Notes: a model not told the origin generated them from the letters alone. A stretch of DNA of 64,000 bases from Nemania diffusa (GCA_038501195.1 JBBPUQ010000009.1:1364001-1428000), one strand, 5' to 3'. Shown: positions 21,869 through 34,760, counted from the stretch's first letter. Program-made: numbers and translations.

Positions 21869-23404
21869 CTATTCTAAGCCGGCAACGTAGTAATTAAAGT
21901 TACAGAATCCATTCGCCGGTTGGTCGGAAACATCCACCTTGCTGGTAGCCGTCGCAACGACGTTTCCACTCGCGTCAAGTAGTTCGAGGAGTTGCGCGCC
22001 CGTCGCCAGACCTTCAATCGAGTTGTAACTCAGCCCCGCCGCTATAGATTGCGTCGCGATGACTTGTCCTCCGCTGGACACGCGGACCTGGAAGCCTTGG
22101 GTGCCAGCGGGAAGAACGACGGCATAGACGGCGGTGTCGCGGGCCCCGCCGCTGCCGCGGGGAGTCCCGTCGGCACCGTTATTGAGACACGATTTCAGAA
22201 CGCCGCGGTACCACAGAGCGCCTGCGAATGATGCCCCGTTCGCAGGAACCATGGCGCTTGTGTCTGTTGCACCAGCTTTGAAGGCGTTGATGAAAGATGA
22301 GATGAGCGGCTGCCATCCGGTGTGGGGGTTTACGTCTGTATCTCCATACTGCAGGATTTCCGCCGTCACAGTCTCGGGCCAAGAGGGGCCAATGTAGTGG
22401 CTTTCACCGGCATCGTTCTAGGAGTAGGTTAGTCGTAAAGAATCAAGTCTAGACATATGTACTATATAGAAGAGCTAGACTAGAAAGCTAGTCATGAAGA
22501 CTTACCCAGGTAATCACCTCGGTGAACTCTGGCGATAGTTGCAAAATTTGATTCATGCGCTCGGGCAAGTTCGTCTCGCCTTCGCGGTACCACGAGTCTC
22601 CACAGCAGTGCTTGTATTGAAGCGTAGACAAGCCTAGTACAAATCAACTTCAAGTTCCTAGAGCAGCGCGACGATGAAATTCCGTTCACATACCCATGAT
22701 ATATGTCTTCCCTGCGGCATCAGCTGCTGTCTTCACCGCTGCGTCGAGGGCCGAAGACACGTTCACGCCAGGGGTATCCGACACCTCGGGCCAGTTCGTC
22801 TCCCAGCTGAACACGCCGTCGACGACATCGCCCCAGGTCTGGAAGAAGGCGGCGGGCTGGCTGTAGTAGTTGGGATCGGCCTCGAGGTTCGGGACGAGGT
22901 AGACGTTGTTCGCGGCCTTAAAGCCCCGCCAGGCGTCAGGGCCAATAGCGCCGCCGCTGTACGAGGACACGACGGGCAAGCCCGCGGCGCCGTAGCGCAG
23001 GTACGAGGCGCGGCCGGCGAACTGCGCGTACAAGGCCGCGTGCGCGTTGATGTCGCCCGCTTGGTAGAAGTCGAAGCTGAAGAACAGCTTGAAGCTGGGC
23101 TGCGCGTCGGCGTAGTCGAAGAGCTGCGTCACGGCGCTCGTCAGCCAGCCCGCGCTCGGCTGGCCGATGTTCAGCGCGAAGGCGTCGAAGCCCGCCGCCA
23201 CCGCCTGCTGGATGTCCTGCTGCGCGTGGTCCGTGTTGGGATCTATCCCGCCGACCTGCACGTGGGTTAGCGAGGTTGTGGGGTAGTTGGGACGGGAATT
23301 AATACCAGGTAATGCGCGAACACGAGTTTCGCTTCCGCGGCTTTGCCCAGGAGGCTGGAGCCCGCTGCTAGCAGGGCTAGAGCAGAGTTTAGGGCGCTAC
23401 GCAT
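21869..23404 (-). CDS. Secreted alpha-1,3-glucanase (mutanase), GH71
   Basis: Four exons: 23306-23404, 22694-23255, 22506-22633 and 21869-22417. All junctions keep frame and the protein has 445 residues. A signal peptide (MRSALNSALALLAAGSSLLG, then KAAEA) is followed by the GH71 start KLVFAHYLVGG, cut by an intron just before VGGIDPN. Family segments include AGFDAFALNIG, FKLFFSFDFYQ, VYLVPNLEADPNYYS, GVFSWETNWPE, then KHCCGDSWYREGETNLPER and VITWNDAGESHYIGP. The enzyme hydrolyses alpha-1,3-glucan, found in fungal cell walls, so roles in self wall remodelling or mycoparasitism are possible. There is no CBM24 or other appended module. Exon 2 is strongly GC-rich compared with the flanks. Confidence 0.93.
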
Positions 23405-24720
23405 CGTGACTGTTGTCGGGTGTATCGCTCAAGCTTAGAAATGCAACCTATGCTGTGAGGAACTCAAGAGGAAAGAAAACAGGCTTAGCATCTATGATGT
23501 TTATATCACGGTCGTGTCCTGGAGGATCACGATAAGCGCGGCGGTAGGACTATAGTGGTTGCATGGTAGCTCAGCCGCTCGAGGCTGGACAAGACTAACC
23601 GCGATCCTTACGCTGCTACTGTGAAGATATTCAGAGCGGCGCAGGTCAACCTGGCCCGCTTCATCTGCTACGCGAGCATCCGGGGAAAGCACCACGACGT
23701 GCCTCCATGGGGCAGCTCGGCGGAGTTATTTCAGCGGAGTTTTCAGCGGAGTTCTTTCGGCGGATTGCATCCCGAAATGAGGTAAGATCGGCTAAGAAAG
23801 CTCTTTCTCTTTGGCGGCGGCGTAGAGTTGATTCATTCGAGAGAGCAATTCTCTCTACGCAGTATAGGCTCTTTCTTTCTCTCTTTTCGCGATCAACTTT
23901 GCCTATTCGCTTATATCACAGCGCGATCCTATGGGCATCCCTCTATTTTTCTTATTCCTCATTTCTCTTTCCATATTTGACGTCGTCTGCGTTTCTTTGC
24001 GACGGCTCGGTTTCGTACAAGATGATGTCGATTAGGAAGGTGAGCTAAGGACGACGTCGCGCACTGGCTCGTAGTATTGGGGGCTTATTTACCCCTGATC
24101 CTTCCGGTTTCACTGGAACCTATTCGTTGATACGTTACATACTTACATACAGAAGCAAGTATTCTCGCTAATTTGTACCCTGGTACCCTGTCCTGTCCAT
24201 TATAGGGCTGAAAAAATGCGACCAACCGGGTACTAGGTACCTCTCTATTAACGGTTTGGCAGGTAATTATACCTACATGATAATAAGCTTGTTTCTGAAA
24301 CCCGAGATAGCCTAATGGTATAATAAATACCGAGGCAACTATGTCTAACATACTGGTATTATTTATTCTATTAATGCGTATAATCTCAATTAATGATATT
24401 GTAATTTCAAGCTTCATAACAGCAACATACGTGAAACTCTGCGCTAACGAAACGAATTCTTCTTAATCACCCGTGTCCAGCACATTGCCGGCATGATGAG
24501 GGAAGACCCAGACCATACGTCTTTTCGTAGTTTGTGCGAGGATGCACCGTTTTATTTCGAAGATCACAGCATCTAGATAAGCTTGCTCTTCGTAGAGGTC
24601 CATCTTTGCCTAGAATCTACTTTGTAGCGAGGGGGCCAAGGCCAGGATTGAAGAGACCAGGTAATAAACATAAGGACTATCCGAGGGCGGATCTGCAAAT
24701 AGGGTTCTGTATATAGGGTT
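23405..24720. other. Intergenic, no supported gene
   Basis: About 1.3 kb upstream of the GH71 gene. The ORFs are short and low-complexity. I see no domain, RNA gene or repeat that holds up. Confidence 0.55.
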
Positions 24721-25128
24721 CTAAACATTCGTACTCGCTCCTGCTCGGCTGAAGTACATGTAGAACCTTTGATTGAGTTGGAGCGGCGTCGGGAATTGTG
24801 GTGTCTCGAGTGTTTTGGGCAAACTTGTAGCTTGATTGGGGCTCGTCAATTGACTAGGTCCCCCAACGCTGCAATAAAACCTAGCGGTATGAACCGTACA
24901 CTTGTTAGCCAAGTACGATCCTTTTTGGGAAGCGTGTGGGTAGTAGAATCCACCAGCATCGGCGGGATTATTGTTATCGTTGCAGAACGCAGTCCTCTTC
25001 CTTTCCCGCCTAACATTCGCCGCCGCCGCCTTCGGTGCCAAGGGGGGCGGTGACCACCAAAGATAGTTATGATAGCAGTAGCAGTAGCGATAAAAGTAAA
25101 TTGGGACGGGCTTAAAACAGGAGAACAT
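24721..25128 (-). CDS. Doubtful hypothetical ORF, possibly a small cysteine-containing protein
   Basis: An open frame of 135 codons with Cys and Tyr clusters (TAFCNDNNNPADAGGFYYP, NKCTVHTARFYCSVGG). The frame next to it over the same start region encodes a hydrophobic stretch resembling a signal peptide (QFTFIATATAIITIFGG). It is possible that the true gene joins that stretch to this Cys-containing frame by splicing, but no ATG in the signal-peptide frame was found, so I cannot support a model. No family is recognised. Confidence 0.2.
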   Translation of the reverse strand: MFSCFKPVPIYFYRYCYCYHNYLWWSPPPLAPKAAAANVRRERKRTAFCNDNNNPADAGGFYYPHASQKGSYLANKCTVHTARFYCSVGGPSQLTSPNQATSLPKTLETPQFPTPLQLNQRFYMYFSRAGASTNV

Positions 25129-25979
25129 GACAAAGGAAAAACTACAAGTCCATGTAGGCTTACGGTTGCTAGGCTATTTCTCGCTTGTTAATCAACTTTG
25201 TACCGACACCCTATTGCTGTTGACTTTAGCAACATATTTTTAGATAACCTACCGTAACATGTTATGTCGGGTTGAGCTTACGCGATAGTGTAAACTGGGG
25301 TTACTGACCGTGCGACACTGCCTGGGTGATATAAACATGATAGTTGTGCGTCATTTTAATTAATTAAGGGCGGAACTTTATGTAATCTAATCCTTAACAT
25401 CCTTATTAATATCTATTCGTGTAGACTTGGCCCCTAGAGACCAATCCTTGAACTAAGCTATATTGATGCGATCTTGGGAGACATTGTCTCATTATACCTC
25501 CTTACACGTTCTTTCGTACTCTCATATATAAGCTCCTCGATTAGGTAAGAGGAGACTTCCAGCATGGACTCAGAGTGGGTTGGTAAGTGCGCTTCTGCAT
25601 GGTATAAGGAGAGTGTTTCTTTGGACTTTGATGCTTTAAAGCGCAAGGCTCGACAAAGTTGGTAAACCGGGCGCCTAGCGATGGTTGGCTAGCATGGGCA
25701 ATTTCGAGAGATTGTGGGAATGTAGTGGCGACAGGAGATACCATTGCCAGCGGCTTCAGTCGTATTCCGCTCACAACCAACCCTCGACCTGATCAAGGTG
25801 AGGCTGATGACGGCTTCATTTTCGGGCCGCGAGGATGGGGGTTTCCCGTGCTCTTTTCAAGCTTATAGCGAGAATGGCCGTATGTCCTACTAGTTCCTGA
25901 TATGGGCGAAATCGGCAACGTGCTAATGTTCACGAGGCGGTGGCATGCGCAGCTGTGCTGCATGCGTCCGAGTATCCGC
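25129..25979. other. Intergenic, no supported gene
   Basis: Short ORFs only. One TACCTCCTTA (reverse complement of TAAGGAGGTA) lies at 25495-25504. Confidence 0.5.
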
Positions 25980-26198
25980 CTAGCAAGGGAAGCCGCTGAA
26001 TATCTTCGCTAGGGTAGCTTGATCTACGCCGTGCCAGGACATGCGTTTCCCAATTCGTATAATGTCCTCGCTGGTCTTCGTCCGCTTATGGGTCTTGCAA
26101 GGCTTGGGTTCTTCGCTACGATGTTCTCCTTCGACGAGAGTGTATTCGCTTGCGAAAGAGCTCACAGAGGTGCGCCTGGGTATCGTTGAAGACGGCAT
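25980..26198 (-). CDS. Hypothetical 72-residue ORF
   Basis: A short frame with coding-like composition (RRTSVSSFASEYTLVEGEHR and RIGKRMSWHGVDQATLAKI). No family is recognised. It could be one exon of a longer gene or a relic. Nothing nearby confirms it. Confidence 0.25.
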   Translation of the reverse strand: MPSSTIPRRTSVSSFASEYTLVEGEHRSEEPKPCKTHKRTKTSEDIIRIGKRMSWHGVDQATLAKIFSGFPC

Positions 26199-27820
26199 CT
26201 TAAAGGGACATTAAGAATGCTAAACTTTTTCATGGATATAAAGAATAATTGATGCGCCTCGCGATTCAAGTCTTGTCCCCGAAAGACTGTGCTTCTGCGG
26301 GCGACATTGTGCCCTTTAAACCTCCAGAATCCATGAACATCATATTGGATTTGATGGCTTCACTATGGATCCCCTTCATTTGCCAGTATTCTAGGAGGGT
26401 TAAATTTACCTAGTCAAAAAGAGTATGGGAAGTCAGCTTACGGTATACTAGAGTAGCACTATGATGATTGAAGACCGGCAGGCTCGACCAAGATGCTCCC
26501 TCAAAGGCGATAGCATTTATTAATAATAGTAATGCCTTAAATTGGCGGATTTTAGAAATTTTCAGCCCGGCACCTAGCTTCTCGACTGCCGACGATCTGT
26601 TATGTTTTCGATGTTGATCGGGCAAGCAACGCGTGTCGGGACGCATGAGTGGGCCGAATCCTGATGGCTAGTCTCATTTCTAAAAATAGCATTATCAAAT
26701 CATCGCGTGGTACTAAGTACCTATACTAACCTGGCGTGCTGTGCTGTTTTCTGTTTGTTGGACGATGTGGTATGTTGAGCATTATACTCCGTCATCATCA
26801 AAACTCTTTACAGTAATAGCGGACAAATTTGTTGTCAAGAATGAGTCCGAGTCCCATGTACTCAATATTTAATATTTTGAAGGGCGGGGAGAGACGGCGC
26901 TAATACTTTGATGACAGCGTTCAGCTACCTATGCTGCATAGGTCCGATGGGGTAGCGTACAGCGTATGCTCACCTAAACACGCCAGAATAGCATTTATAT
27001 GTGAATGCATTAGTACATGGTTAAATTGAACGAGGTGGGAATGGACAACGAAAAAGCAATTGAACCTCTCATGAGACATTAGCTCTACTAGCTAAATTCG
27101 GCATTAGCTTGAGGAATAGGATAGGTAGTGCAGCACATAATATTTATACATAGCTCTTCCATCTCTACATACAAGAATGATGAACCTGAAAGGAAGCCTA
27201 GGATTTCGAGTTACTACTTAATATCAAATGCATAAGTGACTTATTAACCTAGGTGGCACTGATTGAAACTGAGAACATGAGTGCAGACTGAGCCTCAATT
27301 GATTCATTGATGTAGTATGTTACAAAAATAGACTAATTTCATTTCTTCTTATAAGTTCTCATTAATTTTAATGTAAAACTATAAAAAATAAAGAGATACT
27401 TAAGAATGATAAATATGTTATAAGTCTAGATAAATCGCGATGAGAATTACTGAATGTCTACCTGGTACATGAGGATCAAGACTGAGAACCTAGAAACCAG
27501 TAACAAAGATGGATCTAGGAGAAATTGTGGGCCAAATAGACGCTAGTGTTATTTAGAGAAGGCGGTGAGGGAAGATTGAGTGGGGCGATAGAGATACAGG
27601 GACTCCCAGGCTCCTAATCTAGCTGGCAGAATTAAAAAAAAGTTCAGACCTCGAAGTTCTACTCACTAGCACCAGAGTATACAAAACTGAGCGAGGCATA
27701 CCCTGTTTAAGACGCCGCCTTTGTCAATCTGACTACATCTATGTTAGACTGAGTATTTCTTAGGTCTTTTCGATACCGTACCACCTTCCCGGTGGTGGCG
27801 CATCCGCCTCAGCTGCAACA
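26199..27820. other. AT-rich intergenic stretch
   Basis: About 1.6 kb, very AT-rich between 26900 and 27450, with no ORF of note. It is compatible with decayed or RIP-mutated sequence. The last few hundred bases contain the UTP4 promoter. Confidence 0.5.
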
Positions 27821-30653
27821 ATGGATATTCATCGCATTAGATATGTACCTTACAACCCGGCGCCTATCAATTGTGTTGCCTTCTCCCAGTCTGTCGCTTC
27901 CAAAAGGTGCGGACCTATTCGCTTAGCTATTGGTCGTGCGTCTGGCGACATCGAGATTTGGAACCCTCTGAACGGGTCATGGCATCAGGAAACCATCATA
28001 CGTGGAGGGAAAGACCGTACAGTGGGTAAGTCGACGACCGGCTTCCTAACATATCCACGTCAAACTAATAGACTATAGATGGGTTAGTTTGGGTAACAGA
28101 GCCTGAACAGACAATTCAAGATGGCAAAAAGATCCCCGGTCGTCTGAGGCTTTTCAGCTTTGGCTACTCGAGCACCGTTACTGAGTGGGATCTAGAGAAG
28201 GGCCGCCCAAAACATCAGTCAAGCGGCACACATGGCGACATATGGTGTCTCGGCGTCCAGCCATTCGTGGTTCCTGGACAGGGCAGTGATAAGCGTGAAA
28301 CCAAGGTTTACCACACCGGCAAGAAACTCGTTGCTGGAACCATGGATGGGAGCCTAGTCCTATACGATATCGACGAGGGCGAATTGCGTTATGACCGTGT
28401 TCTTGCGAGGGCTGCCTCTAACAAGACCAAGATGGTCAGCATTGCGTTTAAAAACCGTAATACCGTCGTGGTTGGCACTTCCCAGAGCTGCATACTTGTC
28501 TACGATATGCGAAACGGCATGACCCTTGCGAAGATGACTTTAGGTTCCGATCTTGCTAGTGGCGCTAAGGAAATTATCGCATGGTGTGTAAGGTGTCTAG
28601 ACGGGGGAGACATTGTCTCCGGCGACTCAACTGGCGAGCTCCGCATATGGGATGGAAATACTTACACACAGGCTCAGAGACTCAAAGCACATAGCTCTGA
28701 TGTCCTCTCTCTCGTCACGAGCGCCGACGGTTCCACCATAGTGACTGGAGGCATGGATCGCCGAACTGCTGTCTACAGGAAAACTACTGGGTCCGGGTCA
28801 AGATGGGCTAAAGTATTTCACCGGAGACATCACCACCACGATGTAAAGACGATGGCCTCGTTTGAAGGCCAGGGTATGAGTGTAGTGGTTTCAGGAGGTG
28901 CGCAACTTTATACTCGCCATTCATAAGAAAAGGTACTAACTAGAATATAGGACCCGATGCGACTCCTATTGTGATGCCCCTTCATAAGGCCGGCATAGAA
29001 AACCATCGCGCTTTGTCTTCATTACCTCAAAATCCGCCCTTGCAAAGCGCATACAAGAGCCGACTAATCATTAGTTGGTGGGACCGTGAAGTATCGATTT
29101 GGCGGCTTCCGAACTCTTTAGGAGCTCTAGTGACCCAGACGAATGATGACCATGACGTGTCTAAAAATCGGAAGCTTCTAGCACGTGTCTTAATAAAAGG
29201 CGAAGCAAATATCACCTCGGCCTCCATCAGTGCCGATGGGTCCTTGCTTGTAGTCGCGACTACATCTAACGTCAAAGCATTCCATCTACGACCTCGCGAT
29301 GGCATCCGGTGGGATGAGCTCAAGATATCAAAACTCGAGTTGGAGGATAAAATCACAGCCCTCGGCGCCACGCAAACCTTAATATCTCCAGATGGCCAGT
29401 GGGTGTGTCTAGTGCAAGTCGGAGGCGACGTATCACTTTTACATATCAAGCAACCAACTGATTCGTCAGAGAAGCCAATAATTCAACCAAAGGCTATTCG
29501 ATTACAACGCATTCGACGACAAACACCAAAATATAGCGCCATAGGCGGTCTTGGATACTACGACCGGACAATCACACAGGCAGCTTTCTCTCCAGATAGC
29601 CGGATGTTAGCCGTTGCAGACTTGGCAGGTTATATTGACACGTGGGTACTTGGCCAACAGCCCCAAAAGTTACAGAGACAGGAAACCGTGCATGAGGACG
29701 CAGCTTCTGATAGCAGCTACTCGGACAGTGAAAATGATGAAGATGATGCAGACGATGCAGAAATAAGTAAAGAGATTCGATGGAGGCAAAATCCCAGTAC
29801 CTCATTGATTCCAAGACTCCACGCTACCCCCACAGTCTTATCATTCTCTAACCATATACCTTCTGAAGCCACAACAGCAGAGAGTGGTGAGATAGACGAT
29901 TATACGTTACTAGCCGTTACCTCCAGACCCCAGATTATCCTCGTGCATCCAACTCTTGGATCTCTCACGCCATGGTCCAGGCGCAACCCAGTCTCCAGAT
30001 TTCCGCTAGAATTTCGAAACATTCGAGATCTTGTTAAGGGAGCGCTTTGGTCAGGTGACAGGGTATGGCTATACGGAAATACATATCTCTTCATGATCGA
30101 TACAGCACAGGATTTGTCGGAGTCAACCTCTGCCGGACCGGTCACAGGAACCGAGTTAATAGCACAAGGAACAAAACGGAAACGAGGTCCAGATAGCGGC
30201 GCTGGTAATAAGATGACGACGGGGGCTATCGGCCCAACGCAGGTATTACGCCACGTTCAAGGAGGAGGGACAGAAGAGCTACCAGTTGATGGCCCTGTCC
30301 CCGATCCAATGGATGAAGACAAAGCAAGCCAAGCTGCAGGCGATAGCGAGAGCGATGACTCTGATGATGAAGTCAAGGGCGAACTGGCACTTCTTCGGGA
30401 CAACCAAGGTAAGGCTTCGCAGGAGCCTCAACCACAGCAAGGACCTGCCTTTTGGTATACATTTAAATATCGCCCAATCCTAGGCATTGTACCTTTGGGT
30501 GATGGGTCAGAAGAGAGGCAGGAAGGAGGCTCTATGCAGGTCGCATTGGACCAGGCCAAACTAAAGACACTAGAAGTTGCCCTTGTGGAAAGACCATTAT
30601 TTGAGGTGGATTTGCCGGATAGGTATTTTGGAAAGGGTGAATTTGAGCGTTAA
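27821..30653 (+). CDS. UTP4: U3 snoRNP protein Utp4 (cirhin family), WD40
   Basis: Three exons (27821-28025, 28079-28897, 28951-30653) give 908 residues. Both introns are 53 bp. The start MDIHRIRYVPYNPAPINCVA is typical of Utp4. WD40 repeats fill the N-terminal half (for example LAIGRASGDIEIWNP, STVTEWDLEKGRPKHQ, DSTGELRIWDGNTY), with the conserved GGPDATPIVMPLHKAGIENH across the second splice and SRLIISWWDREVSIWRL. A second beta-propeller follows, interrupted by an acidic loop (SSYSDSENDEDDADDAE) and by a basic segment (GTKRKRGP). In yeast Utp4 belongs to the t-UTP/UtpA subcomplex, which binds nascent pre-rRNA, supports rDNA transcription and starts small-subunit processome assembly in the nucleolus. 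Confidence 0.93.
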
Positions 30654-31528
30654 CAGTCCTGAATACAGTTCACTAATGTATGAGCAGTCTGAAATGTTGG
30701 CTCTAGTTTACATTGTGTTACAGATAGTAGTTTCTCGAACAAACCTTACTGCTAGTACTACCCTCGACTGCTTTCAGACAGAAGCAACTATGCATTAACA
30801 TACATGTTATGCATCTGCTATTTATTATTGCACTCGTATATAATATAAATCATTGCAAATAGTCAAGGTTCCATAGTATTCCTTAGACTATTGTTAACAA
30901 AGGTCCTTACTTTAGCAACATTCTACTCTTAGACAGTAGTATTGTGGTACGGTGTTACAGTTCTGTTCCGTTACAATATTGCACTTACATACACTGCTAA
31001 GTACTGACTAGATATATATGTATATTGATACCCTATCGCTACCACTAAGACTCTCTTCCGATAGTAAATTTGAAAGAGGTAGATATATTAGATACCGTTG
31101 TTCCTTCACATCTAATTTAGACTAAAAAAGCTTTTCTTGTATTTCGAAAAGATTCTATGGCTAATAAAGGTATAGCTCCTTGTACCTTAGAACTCACAGC
31201 AAACTGCATGATGGAAAAGTAGGTACCGTTGTACCTATGACGCGAAAGAACGCGTCGGTTCTCTCTTGGTAGTGGTACGCGTTTGCCTAACAGTTGACAT
31301 CTCATATCATGCTGTCCTAAACTATCGGCCTCCTTCCACTCCTCTTACCACCACTTTTCTCTACCTCCCAACACTGCTCAGACCGACATCAACACAACGG
31401 CTCAGCATCCAGTCCTCACGCAATCCAACGGCACCCTCATATTTCTATTTATTTTCGTCTTCTTTAACCTTTCTCTGATTGTTGAAGCGTCTGGCCGAAC
31501 CCGAGATTCTAGCTGAACGGTGCCCATT
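30654..31528. other. Intergenic, no supported gene
   Basis: About 0.9 kb between two genes on the same strand. It holds the UTP4 3' end and the promoter of the MYND gene. It is AT-rich with no ORF of note. Confidence 0.55.
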
Positions 31529-33839
31529 ATGGCGTCAGAGGTGGTGATCACGCACCAAATATGTGCAAACTCGTTAGTTTGCGACAACCCTGGTAACAAA
31601 GCTTGTAGTGGCTGCCATATTGTAGTGGTTAGTTGTTGATTTACCCAGCTTCTGCAGTATTAATCTAAGTATCCTAATATTTCTCTAGTATTGCTCTAAA
31701 GTTTGCCAGTCAATGGATTGGCCTATCCACAGGACTAGGTGCCACAGCGTTGTGACCAAAGCAACTTTTGAGAAGGAAGGCCGATTACCCGTTTGGGCTC
31801 GTCCGACTCTCTATGCCAACTTGATGAGGAAACATTATAATATTGCAGCTCAATACTCCCCGCAGATCGGACCCTCGGACTTCCGCCCGCTTCTCGAGAA
31901 GAAGAACAAGATTGGTCATTTTGGTCTGTTCGGCTGTTATCCAGCCATCGATGTTCTCCAGTTAGCCAGGAACGAGGGGGTTGAGCGAACGGAGCCGATC
32001 GATATTCTTTTCACGGGTGAGTAGACTTTGCTGCTTTCACTATTTGCAATTCAATAAGATGCTAATTAGACTAATCATCCCCCATAGAGCCCGACGACCT
32101 CAGAGACGTGATCAAGACTATTCTTGATCTACCTAGTAACATGACTGCGCCCATTAATATCTTCATCACTGACGATAATGCTGCAAAGACCACGCGCAAC
32201 CTTTTGTTGCTTCTCATGGCGCTCTCGTCCAGAAACCCTAGAATTACAGCCGAATGTGCTGTGCATTTCTGGTATAGTCGTTTTATCCCGAAGTGGTGCA
32301 AGCCGGCGATTCAAGAACTCCTCCGCTCGTTCATCGCGGACTGTGAGCCCAAGGACCAAGAGGAAAAAAATACCTTAAAACTAATCGGATTGAAGAGACG
32401 ATGGGACTTTGGCTCGGCATCACTTGATGTTGTGTTGACCCCAGATGTTTCAACGAACGTCCAACTCAATCCTCTCCCCTACCCTGACCCGAGCACCCAG
32501 GATACCATAGCTGCGCAGCATCTTTTCTAGAAGCAAGGAGAAAGCGCGAATGTGGATAACTACGAGGAAGTCTTGCTGAGTTCCCCTCCGCAGTGGCGAA
32601 CGGTGAAAGGCCGCTATATACCCTCTGCGCAGGTCACCGCATTTCAATCCCATTTTAGCCCCTCGAACTGGCCGCTCGATTTGAACCCGTTAGTCATGCT
32701 GTCCTATTTTCATCCTTCTTTCTCCTATTTACTAGTTTCCCTAACACTGACATACTCCAGAGGCCTATTCTATATCGGTTTCAGCTCGTTGGAGCCGGAT
32801 GTCGATCCGCTCCGAGGTTGGGACCTCGCGACAATCAATAATTTCTGTGACATGAAAGGAGCCTGTAATGACATCTACGGAAAGATGTTCTATTACGTCC
32901 GCGAACTACTCAGACGCTTCATCGTCAAACTCCGCACTCTCGTTGTCAGCTTCTACGTCTTGCCTTACAAAGGGATTCGCGTTCCGAGAGAGATAAGCCA
33001 GCAATTCGATCGCATTGAGGTAGGTGAAGGCCTTCTACCACGGAATTCAGCACGTGGCGCCTATCTACTAACTCTGAACACAGACCGGCAGACTCGCAGA
33101 CTCAGAGGAGACGGGCATCCGCCGCGTAGTCGAGGTCCTCTCGCCTCTCCTCAAGGACCCGAAGGTCAACCCCCACGCGACCATGATCACCTTCCACCCC
33201 GTCATCTTCGAGAAGATCCGCAACGCCTTCCCCTGCCCCAGATGCGACCCCGACCGCGCGGCGCGCGTCAAGGCGGCCGTGGACCTCACGCCGGAGGAGC
33301 GGTCCCTGCTGGACGCGTACCTGCCGCTCGAGGAGGCGGGCGGCGGCGCCGCCGCGGGGCAGGAGGTCAACTGGATCTTCACGATGGCGGGCTGGCACCG
33401 GCGGCAGGCGCGGTGGCTGTTCCGCGACCCGGCGGCGGCGTGGGCGCTGTACCGGGAAGTGCACGAGTTCGCCGACGTCGCGCACGGCGCCAAGGTCGCG
33501 GCCAAGGCGGCGCACACCGTCGTGCCCGAGTGGATCCTGCGCCTCGAGGGCGCCGGCGCCCGCCTCGGCCCCGACGGCTTCCCGACGGCCGAGGCGCGCT
33601 GGGACTTCGACGCGCTGCTCGCCCGCCGCCAGACGGCGGGCTACCGGTACGTGGAGTGGCGGCGGCTGGGCGAGAAGAGCATGGCGAGGCGGGGGAAGAG
33701 GGGTAAGGAGGCGGAGAGGAGACACGATAAGTCCCACGAGCGACTTACTGATGGGGAGAGGGCGGCGTTGCGGGCGAAGGGCGCGCAGCTGGAGAGATGG
33801 ATGGGGAGGGACAATTGTGCGAATTGGACGCCTTACTGA
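31529..33839 (+). CDS. MYND zinc-finger protein with DUF4470-type region; in-frame TAG in best model
   Basis: Five exons are proposed: 31529-31627, 31689-32016, 32088-32688, 32761-33019 and 33084-33839, about 680 codons. The MYND finger spans the first splice (ICANSLVC, KACSGC, YCSKVCQSMDWPIHRTRC). The next region (LPVWARPTLYANLMRKHYNI, GCYPAIDVLQLARNEGVE, PIDILFTG joined to EPDDLRDVIKTILDL) matches the fungal MYND/DUF4470 group of unknown function. All junctions keep frame, but exon 3 has a TAG at 32528-32530 between AAQHLF and KQGESANVDNYEEV, with family-like sequence on both sides. Either this is a nonsense mutation or a short in-frame intron ends at that CTAG, although its possible donors (GTTTCA, GTCCAA) are poor. 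The last exon is far more GC-rich than the others. Confidence 0.75.
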
Positions 33840-34280
33840 TGGGCGAGTGAGTGCCGTCTACCTTGCGGCGAACCTTTCGGGCCTTTTACTGCTACATGGT
33901 TTGCTTTTACTATGTCTGGGTTGCACGTTCACGATGCGTCAATGTTGCAGACGCAAGAAAATTGGTTGAGGGACATTGGTTGAGAGACGACGGACTTATG
34001 TTAGGAAGGCAATTAGAGGGGTTAAAACTAGTGTGAGAGTAATTTGATTCAGTGTGGGAAGAGGGTCTCAGGGATGTGGAAGAAAAGCAAAAAAGGGAGA
34101 CGAGAGGCGTGTTGCGTGACGACAGATGGAATAAGGGGTGAAAGGTACCTAGTAGAGAGATTCATAACACACACATGCCCATAGGTAGTGTAGGAACAGC
34201 TTCTATGCTAGGTACTATGCTTTACTTATTAATTTTTTATATATTCTTTTGTCCAATCTTGGGTCGTGATCGCTTTACTC

Positions 34281-34304
34281 GACTGACTGACTGACTGACT
34301 GACT
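34281..34304 (+). repeat. (GACT)6 microsatellite
   Basis: Six perfect GACT units. Confidence 0.95.
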
Positions 34305-34760
34305 ATACGCATTACATACAGAGAAAAAGAGGCTTGAGCCAATGCGCAGTTCCTGGAATCCGGCAGTGCCACACAAATAAATCCCAGGGGTAATGCCTGT
34401 CAGCCATCCAGGAGGCGGCTTCGGCAACGAAATGCATATATATAGATATTATATATAGTCCGGGGCGGCAGAGCCATGAGGTTCATCCAATTCTTGCTTG
34501 TCCTGATCACGATCCCTTATGGAAATCTCCCCTCCCTCTCGCTTCTCGCTATCCCGCTCCAAAAGACCACCAACCCCCACGCACCCCTGACCCAAACCAT
34601 TCGATCATTCGTTCCGCTTCATCACCTATGTAGGTACAGACATATATACACACATACATACATACACTACCTAGGTAGTAGCAGAACTTCAAACCTAGTC
34701 GCCGTGACCGTCGCTCTTCCCATCCCGTGCAAGTCTTGGCATCGCGATATCCGCGTGTAA

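Noticed and set aside
33068..33737. Minus-strand ORFs of 149 and 211 codons opposite the MYND gene
   Set aside because: Caused by high GC in the last exon, which lacks antisense stops. Pro/Arg-rich without a domain.
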